Notes: a model not told the origin generated them from the letters alone. Shown: positions 51,290 through 59,186, numbered from the stretch's first letter. The stretch is DNA of 64,000 nt from Streptomyces sp. NRRL F-5123 (GCF_000721495.1 NZ_JOHY01000010.1:101526-165525); one strand, 5' to 3'. Numbers and translations: made by a program.

Positions 51290-53140
51290 CTAGCCCGCCG
51301 GGACCACCACCATGGCCGAGCCGCCGCCCCGCCGCACCGGCTCCGCCGCGGCCAGCCAGCGCCCGTCGCCGAGGCGCTGGATGCCGGTGGCCGCACCGAT
51401 CTCCGGGTTCTGGGCGAAGTGGTGCCCGATGCCCTCCAGTTGGGCCTTCAGCGGACTGTTCCACAGGTCCGGTTCGAGTTCGGTGTTCGCCGCGTTGCGC
51501 TGGCTGGCCCGGGGCGCGGCGATCGCGTCGACCAGGGGCAGGCCGCGGTCGACGTGCTCGGTGAGCACCTGGAGCACGGTGGTGATGATGGTCGCGCCGC
51601 CGGGCGAGCCGATCGCGAAGTCCGGGCGGCCGTCCTTGAGCACGATGGTCGGGGAGATCGACGAGCGCGGCCGCTTGCCGGGACCGGGCAGGTTCGGGTC
51701 CGGCACGGCGGGATTGGCGGGGACGAAGGAGAAGTCGGTCAGCTCGTTGTTGAGCAGGAAGCCGCGCCCCGGCACGGTGATGGCGCTGCCGCCGGTCTGC
51801 TCGATGGTGAGGGTGTAGGCGACGACGTTCCCCCACTTGTCGGCGACCGTCAGGTGCGTGGTGTTGTCGCCCTCGTACGTGGTGGGCGCGGCCGTCCCGG
51901 TGCCGCCGCACGCCGCGGGGTGGGCGGGGTCGCCGGGGGTGAGCGGGCTGGTCAGCACCGCGTCGTCCTTGATCAGGCAGGCCCGCGAGTCGGCGAACGC
52001 CTGGGAGGTCAGCCCGGCGGTCGGCACCTGCTCGAAGGCGGGGTCGCCGACCCAGCGGCCGCGGTCGGCGAAGGCGATCCGGCTGGCCTCGATGTAGTGG
52101 TGCAGGTACTGCAGTTGCGAGGCGTCCTTGAGATCGGTGTTCTGCAGGATGTTCAGCGCCTCGGCCACCGTCGTCCCGCCGGAGGAGGACGGCGCGGGCC
52201 CGTACACGTCCAGGCCGCGGTAGGCGGTGTGGGTCGGCGCCTGCTTCTTCGCGGTGTACGACGCCAGGTCCGCGGTGGTCAGGTCGCCGGTGCGCACCAC
52301 GCGGGTGGCGGCGGGGTCCACCGGGGGCTTGCGGACGGTGCGCACGATGTCCGCGCCGATGTCGCCGTGGTAGATCGCGTCGATCCCCTTGGCGCCCAGC
52401 TCCTGGTAGGTGCGGGCGAGTTCGGGGTTGCGCAGGGTGGAGCCGACGGCCGGCGGCTGCCCGCCGGACAGGAAGAGCGCGGCGGTGGCCGGGAAGTCCT
52501 TGAACCGGTCCTGGTTGGCGGCGGTCTGCGAGTTGAAGGTCGGGTCGACCGTGAAGCCCTGCCGGGCGATCGTCTCGGCGGGCTTGAGGACCTCGCCCAG
52601 CGACCGCGTGCCCCACGAGTCGAGCGCGGTCTGCCAGGTCGCGGCGGTGCCGGGGACGCCGACGCTGCGGCCGCTGGTGACCGCGTCGGCGAAGGCCAGC
52701 GGCTTGCCGTTCTCGACGAACAGCTGGTCGGTGGCGCTGCGTGGGGCGGTCTCCCGGCCGTCGATGGTGAACACCTGGTGCTGGCGGGCGCTGTAGTACA
52801 CGAAGTAGCCGCCCCCGCCGATGCCCGAGGAATACGGCTCGGTGACGCCGAGCGCGGCTGCCGTGGCCACGGCGGCGTCCACCGCGTTCCCGCCGCGCCG
52901 CAGCACCTCGACGCCGGCCGCGGTGGCGTCGGCGTCCACGCTGGCGACGGCCCCGCCGTACCCGACGGCGAGCGGGGTCTTGGCGGGCGGCGCCGCCGGG
53001 TCGTGGTGCGCCGGGGCGGCGGCGGTGAGGGCGCCGGTCAGCGCCGTGACGGCGAGCACGGACACCGCCCGTACGACCCGGGGCCGTGCCTGGTTCCTGG
53101 TCGGATGTGCGTCGGGGTGTGCGCGACGGTTGCGTCCCAC
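51290..53140 (-). CDS. ggt: Gamma-glutamyltransferase
   Basis: A 616-residue N-terminal nucleophile hydrolase. A signal-like segment is at 20-45. The self-processing site and nucleophile Thr is in GDNTTHLTVAD (T427), giving the usual large and small subunits after autocleavage. Substrate-binding pieces NELTDFSF and SSISPTIVLKDG follow. It transfers or hydrolyses the gamma-glutamyl group of glutathione and related peptides outside the cell. The GTG start at 53140 has TGGAGG upstream. It lies against an IS5 remnant at its 3' end, with its stop intact. Confidence 0.94.
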   Translation of the reverse strand: MGRNRRAHPDAHPTRNQARPRVVRAVSVLAVTALTGALTAAAPAHHDPAAPPAKTPLAVGYGGAVASVDADATAAGVEVLRRGGNAVDAAVATAAALGVTEPYSSGIGGGGYFVYYSARQHQVFTIDGRETAPRSATDQLFVENGKPLAFADAVTSGRSVGVPGTAATWQTALDSWGTRSLGEVLKPAETIARQGFTVDPTFNSQTAANQDRFKDFPATAALFLSGGQPPAVGSTLRNPELARTYQELGAKGIDAIYHGDIGADIVRTVRKPPVDPAATRVVRTGDLTTADLASYTAKKQAPTHTAYRGLDVYGPAPSSSGGTTVAEALNILQNTDLKDASQLQYLHHYIEASRIAFADRGRWVGDPAFEQVPTAGLTSQAFADSRACLIKDDAVLTSPLTPGDPAHPAACGGTGTAAPTTYEGDNTTHLTVADKWGNVVAYTLTIEQTGGSAITVPGRGFLLNNELTDFSFVPANPAVPDPNLPGPGKRPRSSISPTIVLKDGRPDFAIGSPGGATIITTVLQVLTEHVDRGLPLVDAIAAPRASQRNAANTELEPDLWNSPLKAQLEGIGHHFAQNPEIGAATGIQRLGDGRWLAAAEPVRRGGGSAMVVVPAG

Positions 53141-53214
53141 TGCGACCTCCAGTCAACGACGGTCCCGGCAGCCTAACTTCGCCCCGGCCGGCACGACAGG
53201 AGGACGCGGAGCAG

Positions 53215-53337
53215 GTGGACTTCCTGGAGAAGGACTTCACCGCAATCGCCGACATCGCACTTCCCGTCGACATCGCACTTCCCGTCGACACGTCGCGGGA
53301 CGTTCTCAGTGAGTACCTGGAAGGACTGCACCAGTGA
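53215..53337 (+). CDS. Possible 40-residue protein coupled to DUF397 gene
   Basis: A short acidic frame with GTG start at 53215 and an AGGAGG further upstream. Its stop overlaps the DUF397 start by four bases (GTGA), which favours real translation. It contains a perfect 18-bp tandem duplication (53251-53268 and 53269-53286), which gives the repeated residues DIALPV. In streptomycetes, DUF397 genes usually follow a helix-turn-helix gene; that partner is missing here, and this frame may be its degenerate end. No family is recognised. Confidence 0.4.
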   Translation: MDFLEKDFTAIADIALPVDIALPVDTSRDVLSEYLEGLHQ

Positions 53338-53570
53338 TCACCGACAACCTGACGGCCTCGGAGCTCATGGGCGCCGTCTGGAGGAAGTCTTCCTCCAGCG
53401 GAGGCAACGAGGGCCAATGCGTCGAGGTCGCTGACCTCACGGCCACGCCGTTCGCCGGACAGCGGGGCATCGAGGACTCCAAGAACCCAGAAGGCCCCGC
53501 GCTGCTCATTCCCACGGAGTCGTTCGCGAGCTTCATGACTGCCGTGAAAGCAGGCGGGTTCGACATCTGA
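53334..53570 (+). CDS. DUF397 domain protein
   Basis: A 78-residue protein with the typical DUF397 arrangement: WRKSSSSGGNEGQCVEVADL, then RGIEDSKNPEGPALL and a C-terminal FMTAVKAGGFD. These small proteins are abundant in streptomycetes and are normally paired with a helix-turn-helix regulator in a Scr1-like toxin-antitoxin-like or regulatory pair. That partner is absent upstream. The GTG start overlaps the preceding short frame. A strong stem-loop terminator follows. Confidence 0.9.
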   Translation: MITDNLTASELMGAVWRKSSSSGGNEGQCVEVADLTATPFAGQRGIEDSKNPEGPALLIPTESFASFMTAVKAGGFDI

Positions 53571-53582
53571 TGGGCCAGGCTC

Positions 53583-53631
53583 CGTCGAGGCCCGTCTCCC
53601 CCGCCCCAACGGGGACGGACGAGCCTCGACG
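53583..53631. terminator. Stem-loop terminator after DUF397 gene
   Basis: CGTCGAGGC (53583-53591) pairs with GCCTCGACG (53623-53631) in a 9-bp stem, with further CCGTC/GACGG and CCCC/GGGG pairing inside. It lies 13 bp after the DUF397 stop. The remaining 430 bp up to 54064 contain no gene I can support. Confidence 0.65.
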
Positions 53632-54033
53632 TGTCCGCATCATCCAACCCCTGGGACCGACACAGGCGGCGGCCGCAGCGGATCAGCGCGCTGGGTCTGT
53701 CGAAGTGGGCGGCGAGCTGGACCAGGGTGTTGGCTTCGTCGTGCAGCGTTTCGAGCACCTATGACACGACAGACCGGCTGATGAGGTCCCCCACCTTCTC
53801 AGCGGAGCAGGGCGGGCTCGGCCCCCGAGGCCCGTGGCAACACGAAGCGGCCCCTGAGGCCCTCACCTGGCCCGTGGAGAAACCGGACAGCATCTCTGCC
53901 CGCGCCGGGTACGCCCTGGCCACGTCCGTTGCACGCTCGCTGCACGGATGGCCACGGTTCGGCCACCGGACGCCCCCGGACCGCGTTCCGCGAGGGGGCC
54001 TGCGGGCGTCCCGGCTGCCGAGGAAAAGCAAAA

Positions 54034-54062
54034 CCCCAGGTCACGGGCTATGTGACCTGGGG
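54034..54062 (-). terminator. Original tRNA-Thr terminator hairpin (left island end)
   Basis: An 11-bp stem, CCCCAGGTCAC/GTGACCTGGGG, is followed on the minus strand by TTTTGCTTTTCC. It resembles the hairpin at 57641-57668 and lies just beyond the tRNA fragment. It was probably the terminator of tRNA-Thr before the island inserted. Confidence 0.6.
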
Positions 54063-54064
54063 CT

Positions 54065-54116
54065 TCGTGGAGCCGCCTTCGGGATTCGAACCCGAGACCT
54101 ACGCATTACGAGTGCG
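54065..54116 (-). repeat. 52-bp tRNA-Thr 3' fragment (distal attachment-site copy)
   Basis: This segment is identical over 52 bp to 59107-59158. It covers the anticodon loop, variable region, T-arm, acceptor end and CCA of tRNA-Thr(CGT) on the minus strand, and lacks the 5' half. The island between the copies lies on the tRNA 3' side. This is the classic signature left when an element integrates at the 3' end of a tRNA gene. Confidence 0.85.
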
Positions 54117-54445
54117 GGGCCGGCCATGCCACCGCATTCCAGCTCATGCCGCGCAGTGATGTTTCACCTGGTCAGAGCACCTGTATCTGGGTAAGCGGTC
54201 ATGCCTTGTGCCGCCCCGTCCAAAGGCGTCCGCGCTCCCCTCGCGCACCCCCGATGGCGATAGCGGGTCACCGTCCGCGATGGGGTCGAGCGTCGGTCTG
54301 CAAACGAGAGGCCCGTTGCCGGAGCGAGAACCCAGCCCAGCTTCTTGCTCACCCATCGCCACGGTGGACCGTTCCCTCGGACGAGGAGCATGTGTTGCTC
54401 TTCGACAATGCCGAACCGCCCACACCGGTCGGTTCCGCGGTCGAT
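54117..54445. other. Island DNA with no supported gene
   Basis: About 330 bp between the left island repeat and the GH43 gene. Reading frames exist on both strands (for example 54164-54391 on the minus strand) but have no ribosome site, no recognisable domain and no preferred codon pattern. I see nothing functional here. Confidence 0.5.
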
Positions 54446-56014
54446 CTAGCGCGCCACGCCGCCCGTTCCACTGCTTTGACCGGTGAGCGTCGCAGGCGTG
54501 TAGTCGAACCAGTCGAAGGCGACGCTGCCTTCGATGGCGTACATGCCGATCACACGGCCGGTGAAGCCGGTGCTGAGCTGGGTCGAAAGGTAACGCCCGT
54601 CGAGTTCCGCCAGCAGTGCCGTGTCGGTGCCGACGATCGAGAAGGCAAGCGTGTCCGGCCCGGCGGCTTCCGTGCCCAGCGGCCCCTGCTCCAGTTCGCC
54701 GGCGGAGGTGACGGAGGGCGGCAGCACGCCGGTCGTCCGGGTCTCGATGACCAGGGTGAGTGGTCCCGGCGGTACCGGGCGCCGGGCCACGGTCTGCCGC
54801 AGCGGGCCGATCCGGGCGACCACACTCGCCTCTCCGCCACTGACTTCGAGTTCGTAGTGGTGTGCCTCGTCCATGCGCACGCACAGTCCGCCGCGGCCCG
54901 TGCCCGGATCGATACGGACGGAGACCCGGCAGTCCAGGTGCTGCTGGCGGCGTCCGACGAAGGTGTACCCGGGGCGGTCGAGGCTCGGGCCGGCCGCACG
55001 GAGCGTCAGCCACCCACGCCTCTCGCCCAGTGACCACGACGTGTCAGGCAGGCTGCGAGGGGAGATCCAGCCTGGTGACAACGCTGCGGAGTCGAAGTCG
55101 TCCCGGGCGGGTTCGGGCGCCCACGGGTGCCATGCCGCGGGGGCCGGATGCTGTGCCTGGACCGGGCCGGCGACGGGCCAGCCGTCCTCCCACCGCACCG
55201 GCGCCAGGAACGTCTCCCGCCCCATGACATGGAATCGGGGGAAGGCTCCTCGGGGCCGGGTGCCGAGCAGGACCAGCCACCACGTGCCGTCGGCGGCCTG
55301 GACGAGATCGGCGTGTCCGGTGCTCTGGATCGGCAGATCGGTGCTGCGGTGGCTCAGGAACGGGTTCGAAGGGCACGGCTCGAACGGCCCGCGGGGGGAG
55401 CGGCTGCGCGCGATGGAGACGGCGTGCCCGTCGCCGGTACCGCCCTCGGAGACCAGCAGGTACCACCAGCCGTCGATGCGATGAAGATGCGGCGACTCCG
55501 GATACTGCCCACCGGATCCCGACCATGTCCGCCATGGGCCCTCCAGCACCGCCCCTGTCGACGGGTCGATGCGCGCCATACGGACGCCGGAGGTGCTGCA
55601 CCAGCACGCGCCGTCGTCGTCCCAGGCCAGGTCGGGGTCCACACCGGGCAAATCGACGTGGACGGGATCGGACCACGGACCCTCCGGCCGCTCGCTGGTG
55701 ACGATCAGATGCCCGGCGGGGACTCCGCCGGCACCTACCCGGGAAGTGATCACGTAGAACAGGCCGTCGTGATGCCGGATCGTCGGCGCGTAGATACCGC
55801 GGGAAGACGGTATGTCGTCCGTCAGGCCCAGTTGCCCGGGCCGGTCCAGGACGTTGCCGACCTGCCGCCAGTGCACCAGGTCGCGGCTGTGGAAGAGGGG
55901 GACTCCGGGGAAGTACTCGAAGCTCGAACTCACTGCGTAGTAATCATCGCCGACCCGGCACACGCTCGGGTCTGGGTAGAAGCCACTGATCACCGGGTTG
56001 TCGTACATCTGCAT
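54446..56014 (-). CDS. GH43 beta-xylosidase/alpha-arabinofuranosidase
   Basis: A 522-residue glycosidase with the five-bladed propeller of GH43. The catalytic acids are seen: base Asp in GFYPDPSVCR (D15), pKa-tuning Asp in LPGVDPDLAWDDDG, and acid Glu in YPESPHLHRIDG. Its C-terminal 200 residues match the XynB-type beta-sandwich domain. No signal peptide is present, so it should hydrolyse xylo- or arabino-oligosaccharides in the cell. It is the sole metabolic cargo of the tRNA island. It is unlike the GH39-type gene in the left locus, so the two serve related substrates without sharing an operon. Confidence 0.9.
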   Translation of the reverse strand: MQMYDNPVISGFYPDPSVCRVGDDYYAVSSSFEYFPGVPLFHSRDLVHWRQVGNVLDRPGQLGLTDDIPSSRGIYAPTIRHHDGLFYVITSRVGAGGVPAGHLIVTSERPEGPWSDPVHVDLPGVDPDLAWDDDGACWCSTSGVRMARIDPSTGAVLEGPWRTWSGSGGQYPESPHLHRIDGWWYLLVSEGGTGDGHAVSIARSRSPRGPFEPCPSNPFLSHRSTDLPIQSTGHADLVQAADGTWWLVLLGTRPRGAFPRFHVMGRETFLAPVRWEDGWPVAGPVQAQHPAPAAWHPWAPEPARDDFDSAALSPGWISPRSLPDTSWSLGERRGWLTLRAAGPSLDRPGYTFVGRRQQHLDCRVSVRIDPGTGRGGLCVRMDEAHHYELEVSGGEASVVARIGPLRQTVARRPVPPGPLTLVIETRTTGVLPPSVTSAGELEQGPLGTEAAGPDTLAFSIVGTDTALLAELDGRYLSTQLSTGFTGRVIGMYAIEGSVAFDWFDYTPATLTGQSSGTGGVAR

Positions 56015-56229
56015 GGGGAGCTGGTCTTCCTCGGTTCGGTCGCCGCGCGCCCCGGCGGATGCCGGGGTGCGCGGCGGTCGTGCGTCTCGGTCGCGTGGTC
56101 GCCGTCGGGCCGCCGGTCAGCTCGCGGTCCGCCGCCGGCCGGAGCCGCCGTTGCGGGTCCACACGCCGATCTTCGCCCCGTTCGTCGCTCCTGCGCCAGG
56201 TCCGAGCTCGGTCCGGACGCCGCCTCGTG

Positions 56230-56637
56230 CTATTCGGTGGCACCCCCGAAGACCTCGACCGCACACTTTGCCGCGCCGCTGCGAGCGATGCGGGCATCGC
56301 AGGTGACGAGGGGGACGCCGAGCGCTTCAGCGAGGGTGACGTATTGCGCGTCGTAGGCGCTCACATTGGCGTGGAGCTTTTGGATCCGCTCCCAGAAGGG
56401 CAGCGTCTCCCTCCTGGTGATCGGAAGCAGCCGGTAGGCGGCGATCGCCTTGCCGACCTCCTTTTCCGTGAGCTTTCCGCCGCGTCGCATGCCCAGGAGG
56501 GCCGACTGGACCTCGTAGTCGAGAAGGGTGGGGGCGTAGACGTCGGTGGCTTGGGCGACACGGGTGCGGATCCGTTCGCCTTCGGCGTTGTGTGCGGTGA
56601 GGACAGCGACGAGGGCGGAGCAGTCGAGGACGATCAA
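56230..56637 (-). CDS. vapC: VapC toxin, PIN-domain ribonuclease
   Basis: A 135-residue PIN-domain protein. The metal-binding acids are in LIVLDCSAL (Asp 5), LLDYEVQSALL, AYDAQYVTLAEALG and TCDARIA. It is a probable RNase that cleaves tRNA or rRNA and is neutralised by the neighbouring VapB. Translation starts at TTG (56637), which overlaps the vapB stop (TTGA), so coupling replaces a separate ribosome site. A 39-bp piece of it has a near copy at 47371. Targets cannot be read from sequence. Confidence 0.88.
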   Translation of the reverse strand: MIVLDCSALVAVLTAHNAEGERIRTRVAQATDVYAPTLLDYEVQSALLGMRRGGKLTEKEVGKAIAAYRLLPITRRETLPFWERIQKLHANVSAYDAQYVTLAEALGVPLVTCDARIARSGAAKCAVEVFGGATE

Positions 56638-56864
56638 CGGCCCGCCCGGCCCTCGTCGATGGCGCTGAGGATGTCGGCGGTGCTGATGTCGGCGGTGGTC
56701 TCGCGGTTGAGGCGTTCCATCATCTCGGCCATGGTCGGCTTCGCCGTCTCGCGTTCGATGAGATCGAGGAAGTATGCCTGGAGAGACTTTCCGGCCTGGG
56801 CGGCGCGGATCTTCAGGGTCTGGATCTGGTCGTCGGGGACGTCCCGGATGGTGAGTGCACTCAT
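56634..56864 (-). CDS. vapB: VapB antitoxin
   Basis: A 76-residue antitoxin. The N-terminal MSALTIRDVPDDQIQTLKIRAAQAGKSLQ is a ribbon-helix-helix/FitA-like DNA-binding region. The C-terminal tail (ADILSAIDEGRAGR) would bind and block the PIN toxin. The ATG at 56864 lies six bases after a TAAAAT box, so its transcript is probably leaderless. The palindrome AATGC-N2-GCATT in the promoter is the likely self-repression site. The downstream vapC overlaps by four bases. Confidence 0.88.
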   Translation of the reverse strand: MSALTIRDVPDDQIQTLKIRAAQAGKSLQAYFLDLIERETAKPTMAEMMERLNRETTADISTADILSAIDEGRAGR

Positions 56865-56870
56865 GTTTCC

Positions 56871-56899
56871 ATTTTAGCAGCAATGCAGGCATTTTGCAG
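56871..56899 (-). promoter_or_regulatory. vapBC promoter and operator
   Basis: On the minus strand, TAAAAT (56876-56871) is six bases before the vapB ATG, with TGCAAA about 16 bases upstream as a poor -35. AATGC-AG-GCATT (56882-56893) sits between the two boxes. The segment is AT-rich against the surrounding 70% GC DNA. Leaderless transcription and self-repression by VapB or VapBC are expected but not shown. Confidence 0.55.
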
Positions 56900-57640
56900 A
56901 TACGCCTGGTCGATTACACAGGGTGCCCGGCGAGACGCCCAGGAGGGTGGCGGAGGCGGGCCCGGTCCAGTCGCCGTAGTCGAGCAAGTGGAGGCGCGGT
57001 TCGGCGGTCGCCGGGGTGCCCCTGGCCGGGATGCGGCGCGCCGGGCGTTTAGGGCGCGGCGGCGCTCGGCGGCGGCCACCCGCAGCAGCCGACCGTCCTC
57101 CCGTACGGCATCCACCCCGGCGGCGCACTCGCCCGGTGGTCCAACGACCCGCCCAGCGGCGCCCTTACCTCCCTGCTCGACACCGTCTTCGGCCGCGACC
57201 AAGCCCACGTCTACCTCGCGGTCGGGGCTGCTGAAGACGGGCGGTAAACCCGCGCCGGACAGGCCACAGTGAAGCAGGCGGTCAGCCCAGGCGGCCCCGC
57301 GGCCAGCGCCGTCCCCGGAGCACAATCCCTTGCCAGAGTGCGACAACCCTTGCCGGAGCGGTCGGTCTCGTAGAGCCCCGATCCGGTAGAGCGGAACCCC
57401 CACGAAATCGCGACGGACGGGCGCGGCACAGGCTGCGGCCGGTGGAGTCAGGACAGGCAGCCAGCAGCACATCGGCGACGACCCCGTAGCTGGCCTTGAC
57501 CGGGAAAGCCCAGCTCAGACGGCATCTCTGCGTATGCGCGTCCTCAGCGGCCGACGAAGGGTGACTCACCGACCTCCGCATCGGAATGCGTAGGTCAAAA
57601 TGCCCTCATGGAGCCGCTTCCATGATCAAGAAAAAGAAAA
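56878..57640. other. Decayed island DNA without an intact gene
   Basis: About 760 bp upstream of vapB contain only short or unsupported frames. A plus-strand stretch (57090-57246) reads YGIHPGGALARWSNDP and ends in an in-frame TAA, like the C-terminus of a lost protein, but its beginning is absent. Another minus-strand frame (57282-57581) shows no motif. I consider the stretch a graveyard of disrupted genes. Confidence 0.5.
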
Positions 57641-57668
57641 ACCCCAGGTCATAGGCCTAACCTGGGGT
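57641..57668 (-). terminator. Rho-independent terminator, island-borne, now split from tRNA-Thr
   Basis: The 9-bp stem ACCCCAGGT/ACCTGGGGT, with loop CATAGGCCTA, is followed on the minus strand by TTTTTCTTTTTCTT, a full U-tract. Before the IS256-family insertion it lay directly downstream of tRNA-Thr. The element probably carried it so that tRNA transcripts still ended correctly after integration. Confidence 0.75.
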
Positions 57669-57677
57669 TCATCGTGG
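57669..57677. repeat. 9-bp target-site duplication, left copy
   Basis: TCATCGTGG is identical to 59104-59112. The pair flanks the IS256-family element and marks the insertion site at the end of tRNA-Thr. Confidence 0.75.
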
Positions 57678-59103
57678 GTCACGTCCGCTGGAGTGGTGTA
57701 TCGACGGCCACTCGGTGATCTTGTTTTGAGGCTATGCGCTGAGTTCGGTGGGTAGGGGCGTGTTGTCAGTTTCTGACTCGTTCGGGTGGTGGGCCTTGGC
57801 CAGGAGGTCGAGGCCCATGTAACGGCGGGCCTCTGTCCATTCGTCGTTCTGTTCGGCCAGGACGGCGCCGACCAGGCGGATCAGTGCGGTGCGGTCGGGG
57901 AAGATCCCGACGACGTCGGTGCGGCGGCGGATCTCCTTGTTCAGTCGCTCCTGCGGGTTGTTGGACCAGATCTGCCGCCAGATCTCGCGGGGGAAGGCGG
58001 TGAAGGCCAGCAGGTCGTGCTGGGCGGTATCAAGGTGGGCTGCGGCCTTGGGGAACTTCGCCTCCAGGGCGTTCAGCGCGTGCGTCATCTGGGCTTTCAC
58101 GGCGTCGGTGTCGGGTTGTTCGAAGACCGTCCGCAGCAGGGTGGCCACCCAGGGCTGGGCGGATTTCGGCACTTGCGAGAGCAGATTCCTGGCGTAGTGG
58201 GTGCGGCACCTCTGCCAGGACGCGCCGGGCAGGACGGCTCCGATCGCGTTGACCAGGCCGGTGTGGGCGTCGGAGACGACGAGCTGGACGCCGCTCAGGC
58301 CGCGGGCGGTCAGCGAGCGCAGGAACGCCAGCCAGCCGGCGCCGTCCTCGGCGGTGGCGACGTCGATGCCGAGGATCTCGCGGTGCCCGTCGGCGTTGAC
58401 ACCGACCGCGACCAGCGCGTGGACGTTGACGATCCGCCCTTCCTCGCGGACCTTCTGGGTCAGCGCGTCGACCCAGACGAACGCATACGGTCCGGCGTCC
58501 AGCGGCCGGTTGCGGAAAGCGGCGACCTGCTCGTCCAGGTGCTTGGCCATCGCGCTGACCTGCGACTTACTCAGCTGCGTCACGCCCAGGGACTGCGCGA
58601 ACTTCTCCACCCGGCGGGTCGAGACTCCGAGGAGGTAGGCGGTGGCGACCACCGAGATGAGGGCCTGCTCGGCCCGGCGGCGGCGTTCCAGCAGCCAGGC
58701 CGGGAAGTAGCTGCCGGTCCGCAGTTTGGGGATCGCGAGTTCGACGGTGCCGACGCGGGTGTCCCACTCGCGGGGGCGGTATCCGTTGCGGTGGTTGACG
58801 CGTTCGTCGCTGACCTGCCCATACCCCGCATTGCACATCGCGTCGGCCTCCGCCGACATCAACGCGTCGGTGAACGTCTTCACCATCGCGCGCAGCAGAT
58901 CCGGACTCGCCGACGCGAGGTTGTCCTCAGTGAGAGCGTGCAGGGGCAGACTGTCGGTTGCGGTCATCGTGCTGATCTCCTTCGAGGCTTAGACACTTCG
59001 AAGATCAGCCGGTGGCCGTTCATCTATGCGGGCACCAACCCGGACGCCGGGACAAACCCCCGGATCAGGTCAAACCCGTTTCACCACTTCCAAAGACGCA
59101 ACC
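57678..59103 (-). mobile_element. Intact IS256-family insertion sequence (1426 bp)
   Basis: The element holds one complete transposase gene. Its boundaries follow from the 9-bp direct repeat TCATCGTGG at 57669-57677 and 59104-59112. The ends form an imperfect inverted repeat of about 25 bp sharing CGTC, TTGGA/CTGGA and GTGGTG. The right target copy contains the tRNA-Thr 3' CCA. Size, repeat length and target duplication (8-9 bp) fit the IS256 family. Confidence 0.8.
57732..58967 (-). CDS. IS256-family transposase
   Basis: A 411-residue transposase of the mutator-like DDE family. The catalytic acids appear in FVWVDALTQKVREEG (first Asp), VVSDAHTGL (second Asp) and NNPQERLNKEIRRR (Glu). It has full length, an ATG start and no internal stop, so it should be active. 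It occupies nearly the whole IS element, with short flanks carrying the ends. It cuts and pastes or copies the element through a circular intermediate, as IS256-family elements do. Confidence 0.93.
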   Translation of the reverse strand: MTATDSLPLHALTEDNLASASPDLLRAMVKTFTDALMSAEADAMCNAGYGQVSDERVNHRNGYRPREWDTRVGTVELAIPKLRTGSYFPAWLLERRRRAEQALISVVATAYLLGVSTRRVEKFAQSLGVTQLSKSQVSAMAKHLDEQVAAFRNRPLDAGPYAFVWVDALTQKVREEGRIVNVHALVAVGVNADGHREILGIDVATAEDGAGWLAFLRSLTARGLSGVQLVVSDAHTGLVNAIGAVLPGASWQRCRTHYARNLLSQVPKSAQPWVATLLRTVFEQPDTDAVKAQMTHALNALEAKFPKAAAHLDTAQHDLLAFTAFPREIWRQIWSNNPQERLNKEIRRRTDVVGIFPDRTALIRLVGAVLAEQNDEWTEARRYMGLDLLAKAHHPNESETDNTPLPTELSA

Positions 59104-59112
59104 TCATCGTGG
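59104..59112. repeat. 9-bp target-site duplication, right copy (contains tRNA CCA)
   Basis: TCATCGTGG repeats 57669-57677. Its last three bases, TGG, are the CCA end of tRNA-Thr on the minus strand, so duplication kept the tRNA 3' end intact when the IS inserted. Confidence 0.75.
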
Positions 59113-59158
59113 AGCCGCCTTCGGGATTCGAACCCGAGACCTACGCATTACGAGTGCG
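59107..59158 (-). repeat. 52-bp attachment-site copy inside tRNA-Thr
   Basis: Identical to 54065-54116 over 52 bp. It spans from the anticodon stem to just past the CCA. It marks the proximal boundary of the island and the likely recombination core. Confidence 0.85.
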
Positions 59159-59186
59159 TTGCTCTGGCCAACTGAGCTAAGGCGGC
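59113..59186 (-). tRNA. tRNA-Thr(CGT)
   Basis: The minus strand folds into a full cloverleaf. It has a 7-bp acceptor stem (GCCGCCT/AGGCGGC), a D-arm GCTC...GAGC, anticodon stem ACGCA/TGCGT with loop CTCGTAA giving anticodon CGU, and a T-arm TCGGG-TTCGAAT-CCCGA. The discriminator T is followed by an encoded CCA (59110-59112). It is the intact proximal end of the genomic island and is directly abutted by an IS256-family element. Its own terminator is now 1.4 kb away at 57641. Confidence 0.96.

Larger units (their letters stand above)
54065..59158. mobile_element. Degenerate genomic island integrated in tRNA-Thr(CGT)
   Basis: A 5.1-kb segment lies between the tRNA-Thr gene and a 52-bp copy of its 3' end. 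It holds a GH43 gene, a VapBC pair, decayed DNA and an IS256-family element. No integrase, excisionase, replication or conjugation gene is recognisable, so the element appears decayed, or its integrase was lost. The AT-rich patch at 56862-56930 suggests foreign origin. Without the IS and its target duplication, the island is about 3.6 kb. Confidence 0.65.

Noticed and set aside
53306..53758. Minus-strand 150-residue frame over DUF397
   Set aside because: DUF397 on the plus strand has clear family features. The opposite frame has none, although its first 35 residues could be a lost gene fragment.
54117..57640. Hidden integrase inside the tRNA island
   Set aside because: No frame in the island shows the tyrosine-recombinase RHRY or serine-recombinase pattern, so I could not support one.
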